Below, piece by piece: positions 1-9,297 of a DNA stretch of 64,000 nt. Under the pieces are notes generated by a model, which saw nothing but the letters and a program-made list of their open reading frames with translations, was not told where the DNA came from and searched no databases. Position 1 is the first letter of the stretch; every line of letters starts with the position of its first letter. This DNA is from Serinicoccus sediminis (GTDB lineage: Bacteria > Actinomycetota > Actinomycetes > Actinomycetales > Dermatophilaceae): contig NZ_SDVA01000006.1 in NCBI RefSeq assembly GCF_004153545.1, forward strand, positions 1 to 64,000. Direction: 5' to 3'. The translations under genes and the position numbers were made by a program.

Positions 1-175
1 CCCGCCGGACGGCCAGGCGGAATCAGACACGGCGTACGAGCATCCATCAGGGCTCCTCCTCGAGTATATCGACGAGAGCAACAATGCTCCGCCAGTGACC
101 GAGAAGATCACCCACATATCAAGCATGACAGTGATGTATCGACCGTGCCCTTCCGCACTCTCGTGGTGGATACGG
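1..175. other. Gene-free edge of the integrated element
   Basis: No convincing gene is visible. The stretch is noticeably richer in A+T than the rest of the window (for example around 73-80 and 113-140), consistent with foreign or intergenic DNA next to the relaxase gene. It lies downstream of the relaxase stop codon, so any partner genes (coupling protein, replication, integrase) would be outside the window to the left. I see no strong terminator hairpin here. Confidence 0.4.
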
Positions 176-3100
176 TCAGCGTGACGGACCACGAGGTTGC
201 CGGGAAGCGCTGTCATGGAGTCGTTGGCGCTCGGCCAGTCGTTGACCGGACCGGAGCCTGTCGCTGGCCGCGTCTGCGGTGGCGGTAGAGGACACGGGTG
301 ACGGTTCTGCCAGCCGGTGCATGAGCCGAGACTGGTGCCTGGCTGCCTGGGGTTCTTTGGTCTGCGGCCCCGTCGGGTTGGGCTCGCTGGGTGGGATGTT
401 GTGGGCGGCTCGCCAGATGGCCAGGTCGCCGATGAGCTGGTCGTGAATGTTCGGGGGCAATGTCCGTCGCCATTGCGCCCGTCCCGTCGCGTCGACCTGC
501 TGTGCTTCGTGGGTGACGCGGTGCTGAAGGTCGTCGATGTGCTGGGTGAGCCGGTCGAGGTAGGCGTCCGTCTCTTGGTCTTGGCGGAGGACTGGTGGGA
601 CGGCGGGCAGCCAGGGCAGGGGCGCGTCCCGGTACGACGGTGGGGTGGTGCCGGCGATGCGCCAGGCGAGGGCGTCGGCGGGGTCGTCGGCCTCGCCGAG
701 TGATTGGCTTGCGCTGTACCAGGTCGCGTCCCGCAAGACGGTCTGTGGTGGGGTGCCGTCGACCCAGCGCAGCGCGAGCTGGCCGCGCAGGTGCGGGTAT
801 GCCGGTTGGTCGGTGAGGCCGGGCATCCACCGTTCGAGGGCGTCGTCCAGGGCTGTCATCTGCTCGTGCCCGAGGTGGTGCTGGGCCAGGACCGGGAGGG
901 CGTCCTGGTAGGCCAGCACGGCCTGGCGCAGCAGCTGGGCGGCGTCGCCGCGTTTGGTGGTCGTGGCCGAGTGGGCGCGGCCATCGCGGGCGAGGATGTC
1001 GGTGAGCACCTGTCGCGGCTCCACGGCCACGTCCTGGACCTCCAGCCCGACACCGTCACCGGTGGTTGTGGGTGTGGTCAGGTAGAGGTGGTTGGTGGCT
1101 CTGCCGCGGGAGAGGGCGACGTACAGGGCCTGTCGGGTCTCGGTGCCGGTGAGGACGGTGTGGGTGGTGTCGACGGTCGCGCCCTGGGCGCCGTGGATGG
1201 TGCTGGCGTACCCCAGCTGGACGTGCTCGGCCACATACCCGGCCGGTAAAACGAAGCTTGCGGGCTTCCTCGCTCCGTCGTCGTGGTGGCGTTGGACGCT
1301 GACGCCCCCATCGGGGTGGACGGCGGTGACCCGCCACCGGTCCCCGTTCTTGACCCACGACCCGTCCCCCGGGCCTAGGGTTCGGTCGTTGCGGCGCGTG
1401 ACCACGGTGTCACCGGCACTGGCACGGGTGCCGTCGCCCAGGGTCACCTCGCGCCCTGACGGCTTCACGGTGCTGTCGAGGCGGTCTTGGCGGGCGCGGT
1501 GGTTCAGCTCGCGCACGGTGTCCCGGGTCGCGGCCAGCAGCAGGCTGGACAGCCCGGCCTTCTGGTCGGCCTTCCAGGCCGCGTATGCGGCGTCGGTCAC
1601 GTCCTCGGTGTCGTCGGTGTGGACCCGGTCGCGGTCGACGTAGTGGTCGAGGGCGGCGGGGTCGCCGTCGCGGATCGCGAGGGTGGCTGCGCCTTCAGCG
1701 GGGTCGGTGAAGCGGTGCAGCTCGGTCAGCGTGGCGGTGGTGCCGTGAGCGTGACCCTGCTCGGCCAGGTCCCGGAGCACCCCACCGGCCGCGACCGCGG
1801 CCAGCTGCTGATCATCCCCCACCAGGCGCACACTGGCGCCGGCGTCTATGACGTGCCGGACCACGGCCGCCAGGTCGCGGGTGCCGGCCATCCCGGCCTC
1901 GTCGATGACCACCAGCGTCCCCGGCCCCACCGCACCACCCATGGTGGGCGGTGGATCCTTGCCGGCTGAGGCACCTGCCGTGACGTGGTCGTGGAGGTGC
2001 TTGGCAAGGGTGTCGGCGGGGATGCCAGTGGCCCGGCCGAGCTCGTCGGCGGCGACCGCGGTCGGCGCCAGACCCAGCACGGTGCCGCCGGAGGCCTCCC
2101 ACGCGCGTGCTAGTACACGTAGCGCCGCGGTCTTGCCCGCGCCGGCCGGTGCCAAAGCGACCTGCACCCGGCACCCGCTTGTGGCCAGGCTGCGGACCAT
2201 CGCGGCCTGAGACCGGTCCAGGCCCGGCCACTGTGTGTTCGCGGCGGCCAGGGCGGTCTCGACCGTGTCGGCACCGGTCTGGCGGCCGTCGCGGCGCAGC
2301 GCGAGGGACAGCAACTCGTCCTCGGCAGCCAGAATTGCCTTTGAGGTGTAGGCCTGGCTGCCGTGCACGGTGTGAGCTGACTGGCCGTCCGGGCGGCGCA
2401 GCGCCCCCGGCTCGCCCAGCTCCGGCGGCACCCCGACCGGGACCGAGAAGCCCTCCAGGACCCACCGTTCGACCTCACGGGCGTGCTCCTCCAGCGTGTC
2501 CAGGGGGACGTGGGCGGCGCGGAGCTGGCGTTGGGTCTCGGCGCGCACGTGCCACACCTGCCACGTCGCCCGCGACCCCTCCAGCACCGACACCACCCGC
2601 GACGCGAGGATCTGCGGACGCACCGCCCTGCGGCGTTGTACCGGTGGGCGCCCCGGCAGCGCCCCCAGCCGCGGACCAGGGGCGATACCCAGATGAGGGC
2701 CATCTTCCTGGGTGCGCCCCCGGCTCTCCGGTGGGCGCCCCCGCCCCGCCCCCAGTGCGCCCTCGACCATCCCCTCCGGGTTGCGCCCCTGCCGGGCGAG
2801 CACGGCGGTGGCCTGCGCCCACCAGGCCCGGCGTTGTTCGGCCTCGGAGCGGGGTTCGTGCTTGCCCGGGCGGGTCTCCAGGTTCGCCTGCTGCGCCAAC
2901 GCCAACGACTCCACCGCCGTCGGCGCCCGGCCGTGAGCATCCCGGAACGCGGTGGCCAGGTCGCGCTGCCGGGCCTCGATCGCCTCCCGCCGCGACGACC
3001 ACGTAGACAGCAACACGGGGTCGATGCCCTCGATCTCTCGCACCGCACGCTTCCCCTGCGGTGAGGGACGCTCGACGAACGCGACGCCGAGTCGCTGCGT

Positions 3101-4006
3101 CAGGCCCGCTTCGAGGTGGGTGTTGTAGTGCTCGGAGGCCATGACCTTGGCCTTGAACAGCATCCGCCCGTCCAACGTCAACCACCGTCCGCCCTCCTCC
3201 GGCAGCGACTGGACCTTGTTCGAGACCACGACGTGGGTGTGCAGGTCCGGGTCCCCGGTCCGCGAGTCGCGGTGGTCGAACGCCGCCGCCACCAACCCGA
3301 CCACGGGCACCTGCCGGATCCCGCCCTTGCCCACCCGCGTGAACGCGACCTCCTTCTCCAGCACGGCGAGGGTCGCGCGGACCGCGTCCCGGTGCGCGGC
3401 CTGCACCTGGCGGGCGATCTCCGGAGGGGCGAGGGCCCACAGGGTCGAGACCGACTTCACCGGCGAGAACGTCAGGTCGAACCCCGCCACCGGCACCTGC
3501 GCCGGCCGCGACGCCCGCGCGACGAACCTCGTCAGCTCGTCCTCGTCCACCGGTGCCCGACCGAGCTGTTCCACGAAGACGTCCCGGGCGACTCGGGTGC
3601 GGATCCGCGCCCGCTCGTCCGCCGGGATCGGAGCGTTCCACGCCAGACCCCTGGCGGTGTTGTGCTCGCTGAACGCACGAGCGGTGACCTGCCGCAAGGT
3701 CGTCTCCTCGAACGTCGGGAACGCCCGCCCCAACCCGCCCCACCCGTTCGCTGCCGCGTGGGGTTCACCGGAGCGCGGGTGGCGGCCCTGCCCAAACAGC
3801 AACCGCATCTGCTCCTCGGTCACCACGTCCCCGGGCTGCAGGTCGAGCCCGGCCAGGCCGGCCCCGAGCCACCGCCCCGGCGCCTCACCCTTCTCCTCGT
3901 AGTACGACGCCAACCCGGCCTGCCGGCGCTCCGTCGCATCGTGCTGGGCGACCTGGCCCGTCAGGTAGGTGTACCCACTCCCCGCGGCCAGTTTGTGCAA
4001 CGTCAT
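176..4006 (-). CDS. MobF-family conjugative relaxase with helicase domain (TraA/TrwC-like)
   Basis: About 1276 aa. It should nick one strand at a transfer origin, stay attached to the 5' end and unwind the plasmid or element for conjugation. The N-terminus MTLHKLAAGSGYTYLT is typical of actinobacterial MobF/TrwC relaxases. The metal-binding histidines are seen as FDHRDSR and LHTHVVV near residues 243-261. A RecD/TraI-like helicase follows: Walker A APAGAGKT near residue 620, Walker B VVIDEAGMAG near 700, and a late YASTIHGAQG motif. A Gly/Pro/Arg-rich linker (roughly residues 415-460) separates the two halves. I chose ATG at 4006 because family members begin with MTLHKL and a GGTAGG stands 4 nt upstream; in-frame TTG 4018 and GTG 4009 are alternatives. 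The domains look intact. No other transfer gene is visible, so this is the edge of a larger element or a remnant. Confidence 0.88.
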   Translation of the reverse strand: MTLHKLAAGSGYTYLTGQVAQHDATERRQAGLASYYEEKGEAPGRWLGAGLAGLDLQPGDVVTEEQMRLLFGQGRHPRSGEPHAAANGWGGLGRAFPTFEETTLRQVTARAFSEHNTARGLAWNAPIPADERARIRTRVARDVFVEQLGRAPVDEDELTRFVARASRPAQVPVAGFDLTFSPVKSVSTLWALAPPEIARQVQAAHRDAVRATLAVLEKEVAFTRVGKGGIRQVPVVGLVAAAFDHRDSRTGDPDLHTHVVVSNKVQSLPEEGGRWLTLDGRMLFKAKVMASEHYNTHLEAGLTQRLGVAFVERPSPQGKRAVREIEGIDPVLLSTWSSRREAIEARQRDLATAFRDAHGRAPTAVESLALAQQANLETRPGKHEPRSEAEQRRAWWAQATAVLARQGRNPEGMVEGALGAGRGRPPESRGRTQEDGPHLGIAPGPRLGALPGRPPVQRRRAVRPQILASRVVSVLEGSRATWQVWHVRAETQRQLRAAHVPLDTLEEHAREVERWVLEGFSVPVGVPPELGEPGALRRPDGQSAHTVHGSQAYTSKAILAAEDELLSLALRRDGRQTGADTVETALAAANTQWPGLDRSQAAMVRSLATSGCRVQVALAPAGAGKTAALRVLARAWEASGGTVLGLAPTAVAADELGRATGIPADTLAKHLHDHVTAGASAGKDPPPTMGGAVGPGTLVVIDEAGMAGTRDLAAVVRHVIDAGASVRLVGDDQQLAAVAAGGVLRDLAEQGHAHGTTATLTELHRFTDPAEGAATLAIRDGDPAALDHYVDRDRVHTDDTEDVTDAAYAAWKADQKAGLSSLLLAATRDTVRELNHRARQDRLDSTVKPSGREVTLGDGTRASAGDTVVTRRNDRTLGPGDGSWVKNGDRWRVTAVHPDGGVSVQRHHDDGARKPASFVLPAGYVAEHVQLGYASTIHGAQGATVDTTHTVLTGTETRQALYVALSRGRATNHLYLTTPTTTGDGVGLEVQDVAVEPRQVLTDILARDGRAHSATTTKRGDAAQLLRQAVLAYQDALPVLAQHHLGHEQMTALDDALERWMPGLTDQPAYPHLRGQLALRWVDGTPPQTVLRDATWYSASQSLGEADDPADALAWRIAGTTPPSYRDAPLPWLPAVPPVLRQDQETDAYLDRLTQHIDDLQHRVTHEAQQVDATGRAQWRRTLPPNIHDQLIGDLAIWRAAHNIPPSEPNPTGPQTKEPQAARHQSRLMHRLAEPSPVSSTATADAASDRLRSGQRLAERQRLHDSASRQPRGPSR

Positions 4007-4065
4007 CACACCTACCAAAAGCCGCGATCCCCAGCGCGGGCGTTCACCAATTTCGGGACGAACCT

Positions 4066-4124
4066 CACCGAGTGCACCAGGTGTGTTCCTCAGGTGGGGC
4101 GGGTGACGTCCTGGTGAGTGCTCG
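4066..4124. repeat. Imperfect inverted repeat upstream of the relaxase (possible oriT region)
   Basis: The left arm around 4070-4081 (CGAG then CACCAGG) and the right arm around 4110-4124 are complementary over CACCAGG and CGAG, with a small bulge and a loop of about 28 nt. MobF transfer origins often lie next to the relaxase gene and carry inverted repeats beside the nick site. No nic consensus is recognised, so this is only a candidate; it could be a promoter operator or chance. Confidence 0.25.
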
Positions 4125-4214
4125 ATATCCCTTGGACGCGTCTGCGGCTGCGCGCGGTTCCGCGACTATGTCGCGCGAAGGTGCCGACGAGGGAGGGGTG
4201 AGCGGGCGTCGCCG

Positions 4215-4931
4215 TCACGCTGGGCGGGTGGCCAGGTAGACCGTGCTCGTGGACTGTCCGCCTTGTAGCGGGTTGGGAAACGTAACGATGTCGGCGTGCA
4301 CGTCCGTGAACTCGGGTCGCAGCATCTCTAGGTAGCTCTCGTCCGGCGGGTCGTTGGACCAGAGTGCGTAGACGCCTGCGGGGCGGAGGAGACGAGCCAG
4401 GGCCTGGGTACCCGACGGTTGGTAGAAGGAGGTGCTGTCGTCGGCGAGTAGATGGCGCGGTGAGTGGTCGATGTCGACGATGATGGCGTCCACGGGGATG
4501 GCCACAGGGTCCGAGTGGAAGCCACCATCTCTCGACATGGCGAAGAAGTCCCCGTGGAGGAGCCGGCAGCGCGGGTCGGTGGTGAGCTGTTCACCGAGCG
4601 GGACCAGGTGCTCTTGGTGCCAGTCGATGACCGGTTGAAGAGTCTCGATGACAGTGAGCTCGCTGACCCGTTGGTCCTCCAGGACGGCCCGAGCGGTGTA
4701 GCCGAGACCGAGGCCGCCGACGACCACCCGGATATTCGTTCCGGTGATCCGTGCGAGGGCCCGGCGGGCGAGTTCCTCCTCGGAGACGGTGAACATGCTG
4801 GACATGAGGAACTCGTCACCGAGCTTGACCTCATGCACGTCGGTCCCGGTGACCGGCTCGCGCCGACGACGCAGGCTCACGTCGCCGATGGGTGTGCGGG
4901 CCCAGGCCAGCTCCTCGAAACGTGCGCTCAT
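4215..4931 (-). CDS. Spermidine-synthase-like SAM-binding protein
   Basis: About 238 aa. A Rossmann methyltransferase fold of the spermidine synthase type: VVVGGLGLGYTA forms the glycine-rich cofactor loop, followed by VIETLQPVIDWH (acidic residue after strand 2) and AIIVDIDHSP (Asp-rich strand 4). The family includes polyamine aminopropyltransferases and many uncharacterised relatives; the true substrate cannot be told from sequence. I start at ATG 4931 (MSARFEELAWARTPIGD) because the in-frame region upstream to 5159 has no domain features and looks non-coding. No clear Shine-Dalgarno is seen. It is divergent from the MFS gene and may share its control region. Confidence 0.65.
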   Translation of the reverse strand: MSARFEELAWARTPIGDVSLRRRREPVTGTDVHEVKLGDEFLMSSMFTVSEEELARRALARITGTNIRVVVGGLGLGYTARAVLEDQRVSELTVIETLQPVIDWHQEHLVPLGEQLTTDPRCRLLHGDFFAMSRDGGFHSDPVAIPVDAIIVDIDHSPRHLLADDSTSFYQPSGTQALARLLRPAGVYALWSNDPPDESYLEMLRPEFTDVHADIVTFPNPLQGGQSTSTVYLATRPA

Positions 4932-5142
4932 GTGATGTCCGATCTGGTCATGCTGCTCGTGCCCTGGTTGCTGTCGTCCATTCCCACCACAGGGGCAGGG
5001 TGAGTCTACTCTGACGCTTCGGTAGGGTTGCCCGGCCTGATCGTTCCGGCCCGCGCCTGCGCCGAGGTCGCGCGTCACCCATAGGTCAGTGGTCCGCCAT
5101 CGGACTGCTGACATCGTCCCGACCTCAGGAGGCTCATCTGTG

Positions 5143-6435
5143 ATGACCCGTGCCGACAAAGTACGCGGGGTGCGGTCACGACCGGGTGCCCGAACCCCGG
5201 GGGGCTTCTACGGCTGGCATGTCACTGCCTTCGCCGCCGTGGTCCTGGTGGCCACCGGGCCAGGGCAGACAGTTGGCGTCTCGACCTTCGTGGACCCGAT
5301 GATCGCCGACCTCGGCGTGGACCGGGCGACCATCTCGACGGCGTATCTGGTCGGCACCCTCACCGGCGCATTGGTCCTGCCCAGGATCGGCCGCCTGGTC
5401 GACCACTTCGGGGCCCGCCGGTGCATGCTCGTCATCGGCGCGGCCTTCGGCGCGGTCCTGGTGGCCATGTCCTTGATCGGAGGTCTGCTGGGTCTGCTCC
5501 TGGGCTTCATGGGAATCAGGTCGCTGGGTCAGGGGGCGTTGGGTCTGACCGCGACCACCGTGGCCGCCCACTGGTTCGACCGGCACCGCGGTCGAGCCCT
5601 GGGGCTGGTGTCGGCCGTCGGCAGCGCCGGCATCGCACTGGTCCCGCTCGCGGCCGAGCTGCTGATCAGCACCCAGGGCTGGCGGGTGGCATGGGTGGTG
5701 CTAGGCCTGCTGGTCTGGCTGATCGTCCTCCCGGTGGCCGGTTGGGGGATCCGTGATGACCCGGCCCAGCTGAGTCAGCTGCCGGACGGCGACCGTCCCG
5801 AGCGGGACTCGCCGACGCCACCGCGGTGGGGGATGACCCGCCGCCAGGCCTTCGCTCACCCCTACTTCTGGGTTCTCACGGCTGGCGTGGCCGTGTCGGG
5901 ACTCTTGACCACCGCGGTCGCTTTCCACCAGTTCAGCATCCTGGGGGAGCGAGGGCTGTCCAGCGCTGCAGCCGCCGCCAACTTTCTTCCGCAGACGGTT
6001 GCTGGGCTGCTGGCGACGCTGCTGGTCGGGCACCTGATCGACCGGGTCGATGTGCGTGTCGTGGTGGCGCTGTCCATGGGTCTGCACTCGGCAGCGCTGG
6101 TGGGGCTCACGTTCGTCAGCCCGGGCTGGTCAGCGGTCGCCTTCGGCGTGACGATCGGTGCGGCAAGCGCAGCCATCCGGATCACGGAGGCGGCGGCGGT
6201 GCCGGCGTGTTTCGGGTTGCTGCACCTGGGGGCGATCCGAGGTTTCGTGGCGTCCGTGGGCGTCGGGTCGACCGCCTTCGGGCCCTTGCTCTTCGCGCTC
6301 GGGCACGATCTGACCGGTTCCTACCGCGTCGTGGTCCTCCTGTGTGCCCTCATGCCGCTGGCCGTGGCCGCCGCCGGCGTGGTGCTGCACCCACCCGCAC
6401 CCGTGTCAGCCAAGACCGACCAGCCGCAACACTGA
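5143..6435 (+). CDS. MFS transporter (12 predicted membrane helices)
   Basis: About 430 aa. Alternating hydrophobic stretches fit a 12-helix major facilitator superfamily carrier. The segment GRLVDHFGARRCM after helix 2 is the MFS loop 2-3 motif and IDRVDVRVVV is its counterpart after helix 8. It resembles the broad MFS group with oxalate/formate antiporters and monocarboxylate-like carriers; substrate unknown. A strong AGGAGG at 5127-5132 places the start at GTG 5140 or the adjoining ATG 5143; an upstream in-frame start at 5089 is ignored. It is the only gene of its transcription unit; the next gene (MerR regulator) converges on it from the other strand. Confidence 0.8.
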   Translation: MTRADKVRGVRSRPGARTPGGFYGWHVTAFAAVVLVATGPGQTVGVSTFVDPMIADLGVDRATISTAYLVGTLTGALVLPRIGRLVDHFGARRCMLVIGAAFGAVLVAMSLIGGLLGLLLGFMGIRSLGQGALGLTATTVAAHWFDRHRGRALGLVSAVGSAGIALVPLAAELLISTQGWRVAWVVLGLLVWLIVLPVAGWGIRDDPAQLSQLPDGDRPERDSPTPPRWGMTRRQAFAHPYFWVLTAGVAVSGLLTTAVAFHQFSILGERGLSSAAAAANFLPQTVAGLLATLLVGHLIDRVDVRVVVALSMGLHSAALVGLTFVSPGWSAVAFGVTIGAASAAIRITEAAAVPACFGLLHLGAIRGFVASVGVGSTAFGPLLFALGHDLTGSYRVVVLLCALMPLAVAAAGVVLHPPAPVSAKTDQPQH

Positions 6436-6472
6436 AGCAGCAGACGGGCGAAGAAGGAGGGACCCTCGGTGC

Positions 6473-6895
6473 TCACCCAGGTGTAGGGCCGGACGCCGGT
6501 GAGGTGTGCACCCGACCGAGCCTGCGGGTGAAGGCCTCGGCCTTGGCGGTGGAGGCCTTCAGCTCGGCGATGCGCTCCTGGGCCACACCGCGGGTGTAAG
6601 CCACGAGGCTGTGGGCGGCGGTCCTGTCGTGCTCGCTGCTGTGGGGGTCGGCGAGGGCGTCCAGTGCGCGCAAGAGATCCCCGATCTGCTCGATGGAGAA
6701 GCCGAGCGGTTTCATCGGCATGATGAGCAAGAGCCGTTCAATGCCGGCCTCGTCGTAGAGGCGGAAGCCGCCCTCGGTGCGGGCTGCGGGCTCGACCAGC
6801 CCCATCTCTTCGTAGTAGCGGATGGTCCGGTGCGACAGCCCGGTGCGCTCGGCGACCTCCCCGATGTGGACGAGAGACTCCGCGGCATCGGTCAT
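6473..6895 (-). CDS. MerR-family transcriptional regulator
   Basis: About 140 aa. The N-terminal winged helix-turn-helix is clear: IGEVAERTGLSHRTIRYYEEMGLVEPAARTEGGFRLYDE, the classic MerR start with the RYYEE motif. A dimerisation coiled coil follows (residues about 75-125). There are no C-terminal cysteines or a large effector domain, so the inducer is unknown. Its ATG overlaps the TGA of prfC (ATGA at 6892-6895), giving translational coupling as the last gene of a three-gene operon. Being cotranscribed with release factor 3 is unusual; its target could be its own operon or the MFS gene facing it. Confidence 0.85.
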   Translation of the reverse strand: MTDAAESLVHIGEVAERTGLSHRTIRYYEEMGLVEPAARTEGGFRLYDEAGIERLLLIMPMKPLGFSIEQIGDLLRALDALADPHSSEHDRTAAHSLVAYTRGVAQERIAELKASTAKAEAFTRRLGRVHTSPASGPTPG

Positions 6896-8496
6896 GAGGG
6901 CCCCGGTCTGTCGGCGCGGAACATGGGGAGCAGGCTACCGTCCGGCAGCTGGGACTCGATCGTGCTCAGGCGCCACTTGTTCGTGAACAAGGCGACGAGG
7001 GTTCCGTCGGTGCGGCGCAGCACCTCGGCCCCGTGCTTGCCGTCCACGACCGGGGTAGCCGTCGGCGTGGTGCGGCGGGCGACCTCGTAGTCGAGCGACT
7101 CGAGGACGGCAGGGGCGCCGAACTCGTGCTCCAGGCGGTGGGCGGCGACCTCGAACTGCATCGGGCCGACGGCGGCGAGGACGGGAGCCTGGGCGCCGCG
7201 GCGGTCGGAGACAAGGACCTGCACCACCCCCTCCTGGTCGAGGAGGTCGATCCCGCGACGGAACTGTTTCGACCGGCCGGTGTCCCTCGGTCGCACGACG
7301 GCGAAGTGCTCGGGCGCGAAGCGCGGCAACGGCGGGTAGCGCACCGTCGCCCCCTCGTGGAGGGTGTCCCCGACGCTGAGGGCCTGGGCGTTGACCAGCC
7401 CGACGACGTCGCCGGGGTGAGCCTCGTCGATCGTCTCGCGCTCCCTGCCGAAGACGGACTGGGCGTACTTCGTCGGGAACAGCCGCCCGGTACCCGCGTG
7501 GGTGAGGACCACGCCGCGCTCGAACCGCCCGGAGCAGACCCTCATGAAGGCGACCCGGTCCCGGTGCGCGGGGTCCATGCCGGTCTGCACCTTGAACACG
7601 AACCCGGAGAAGGGACCGTCGACCGGCCGCTCCAGCCCGTCGACGTCGAGCCACGGGCGCGGGGGAGGCGCCAGACTGCGGACCGCGTCGAGCAGCTCGG
7701 CGACGCCGAAGTTCAACACGGCCGCGGTGAACAGCACCGGCGTGGCGAGCGCGTCGAGGAAGCTGTCCTGGTCGTGGACCTGCCCGGAGGAGGTGAGCAG
7801 TTCCAGCTCCTCCACCGCTGTGCGCCAGTCAGGTCCGTGCCGGCGCGCCGCCTCGTCCGGAGGGATCTTCTCCCGTCCGGCCAGGGTCGCACCGCCCGGG
7901 GTGCGGGTGAACTGCGTCATGGCGCCGGTGGCCGGGTCCAGCACCCCGCGGAAGTCCCCGGCGATGCCGACCGGCCAGTTCAGCGGTGTCGGCACGATCC
8001 CGAGACGTTGCTCGATCTCGTCCAGCAGCCCGAGCGGCTCCTGGCCAGGGCGGTCCCACTTGTTGATGACGGTGATGACCGGGGTGCGTCGCGCCCGGCA
8101 CGCCTCGAACAGCTTGAGAGTCTGCGGCTCCAGACCCTTGGCGGCGTCGAGCAGCATGACGGCGCAGTCGACGGCCGAGAGCACCCGGTAGGTGTCCTCG
8201 GAGAAGTCGGCGTGACCGGGGGTGTCGAGCAGGTTAAGCACCACATCGTCGACGGTGAGCTGCAGCACGGCGGAGGTGATCGAGATGCCCCGGGCCTGCT
8301 CCATGTCCAGCCAGTCCGAGACCACCCCGCGGCGCGAGCCCTTGCCGTGGACGGCGCCGGCCTCGGCGATCGCGCGGGCGTGCAGAGCCAGCGCCTCGGT
8401 GAGGGTGGACTTGCCCGCGTCCGGGTGAGAGATGACCGCGAAGGTGCGACGGCGCGCGGCCTCCGACTCCACGGTGGTCGGGGTGGTCGGACTCAT
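6892..8496 (-). CDS. prfC: Peptide chain release factor 3 (RF3)
   Basis: About 534 aa, usual RF3 size. RF3 is a translational GTPase that recycles RF1/RF2 from the ribosome after termination. GTPase motifs are visible: G1 SHPDAGKST near residue 22, G2/switch I with ARGISITS, G3 DTPGHADFSEDT, and G4 INKWDR. The domain order (G domain, domain II with VFKVQTGMDPAHRDRVAF, C-terminal domain with GPMQFEV) is that of PrfC rather than EF-G. Start ATG 8496 gives MSPTTPTTVESEAARRRTFAV and overlaps the preceding gene's TGA (ATGA). It sits between a zinc-ribbon protein and a MerR regulator, all coupled. Confidence 0.93.
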   Translation of the reverse strand: MSPTTPTTVESEAARRRTFAVISHPDAGKSTLTEALALHARAIAEAGAVHGKGSRRGVVSDWLDMEQARGISITSAVLQLTVDDVVLNLLDTPGHADFSEDTYRVLSAVDCAVMLLDAAKGLEPQTLKLFEACRARRTPVITVINKWDRPGQEPLGLLDEIEQRLGIVPTPLNWPVGIAGDFRGVLDPATGAMTQFTRTPGGATLAGREKIPPDEAARRHGPDWRTAVEELELLTSSGQVHDQDSFLDALATPVLFTAAVLNFGVAELLDAVRSLAPPPRPWLDVDGLERPVDGPFSGFVFKVQTGMDPAHRDRVAFMRVCSGRFERGVVLTHAGTGRLFPTKYAQSVFGRERETIDEAHPGDVVGLVNAQALSVGDTLHEGATVRYPPLPRFAPEHFAVVRPRDTGRSKQFRRGIDLLDQEGVVQVLVSDRRGAQAPVLAAVGPMQFEVAAHRLEHEFGAPAVLESLDYEVARRTTPTATPVVDGKHGAEVLRRTDGTLVALFTNKWRLSTIESQLPDGSLLPMFRADRPGPS

Positions 8497-9290
8497 GTGA
8501 TGCGCCCCTCCGGCAACCGCAGGGCGGCGGCCAGGTCGGTGGTGGTCCACCCCGAGGCGAGCCAGTGGTCGGCCAAGGTGGTGAGGGTATGCCGCGCGTC
8601 ACCCGACGTGTCCGCAGACCCCCAGGTGCTACGCACCCAGGTGGCCACCGCCGCCGGGTCGTGACCGGAGCGTTCCAGGGCGTCCAGCCGTGTGGTGGAC
8701 CCGAGGCGGGTGCCCAGCAGCAGCACGACGGTGGGGTCGAGCCTGGTGCCCTGGTCGGTGAGCTGCTCCTGCGAGCGCTGCAACGCCTGTCGGACCGTGG
8801 TGGGCGGGGCCGGCAGAGGGACTGCGGCCGGGACGGGTCGTGGCGGGGATACTCTGCGGTCCCCGACCCGTGCCGGGGCATCCGGGGATCTCGGGCACGA
8901 GGGTCGCTGGACAGGTCCGCCAGTCTGTGTGCGCACCGCGGGTGCCGGGGCGTGGCGGTCGACGACTGCCGCCGACACGCACTCCTCGGCCATCGGTGTG
9001 TCGGTGGTGCCGACCGACTCGATGACCTCGGTGTCGCAGGAGTGGCACAGCACGACATCACGCCAGCCCATGATCGAGAGCTGGGTGCCGCGGGAGTGGC
9101 GTCGCATCACCTGCGGACGGGTGGTCAGGTCCTCACCGCCGCAGGTCGCGCACCGCCGTCCTCCGCGCCACCACGACGTCCCACAGCGGGTGCAGGTCAG
9201 CTCGACGTCACCCGCCTCCCGGTCCGGCCGGCCGCGCACCTGGTCGTCGCTGCCGCAGGAGGGGCAGGTCGTGGACGACGGGGAGAACAT
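8493..9290 (-). CDS. Zinc-ribbon protein of unknown function, coupled to prfC
   Basis: About 265 aa, not recognised as a named family. The N-terminal 100 residues hold four CxxC pairs (CPSC, CTRC, CATC, CHSC) in the layout of two zinc ribbons. A Pro-rich low-complexity linker follows, then a C-terminal helical region containing LALRLPEGRIT-like helix-turn-helix sequence at the extreme end (AAALRLPEGRIT). It could be a DNA- or RNA-binding protein; no catalytic motif is seen. It is the first gene of the operon with prfC and merR. TAGACT (9298-9303, minus strand) lies 7 nt before the ATG, so the mRNA is probably leaderless. Confidence 0.7.
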   Translation of the reverse strand: MFSPSSTTCPSCGSDDQVRGRPDREAGDVELTCTRCGTSWWRGGRRCATCGGEDLTTRPQVMRRHSRGTQLSIMGWRDVVLCHSCDTEVIESVGTTDTPMAEECVSAAVVDRHAPAPAVRTQTGGPVQRPSCPRSPDAPARVGDRRVSPPRPVPAAVPLPAPPTTVRQALQRSQEQLTDQGTRLDPTVVLLLGTRLGSTTRLDALERSGHDPAAVATWVRSTWGSADTSGDARHTLTTLADHWLASGWTTTDLAAALRLPEGRIT

Positions 9291-9297
9291 GCGACCT

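Noticed and set aside
4932-5159. N-terminal extension of the spermidine-synthase-like protein
   Set aside because: Contains Cys/Gly/Gln-rich, domain-free sequence and overlaps the MFS ribosome site; start at ATG 4931 is preferred.
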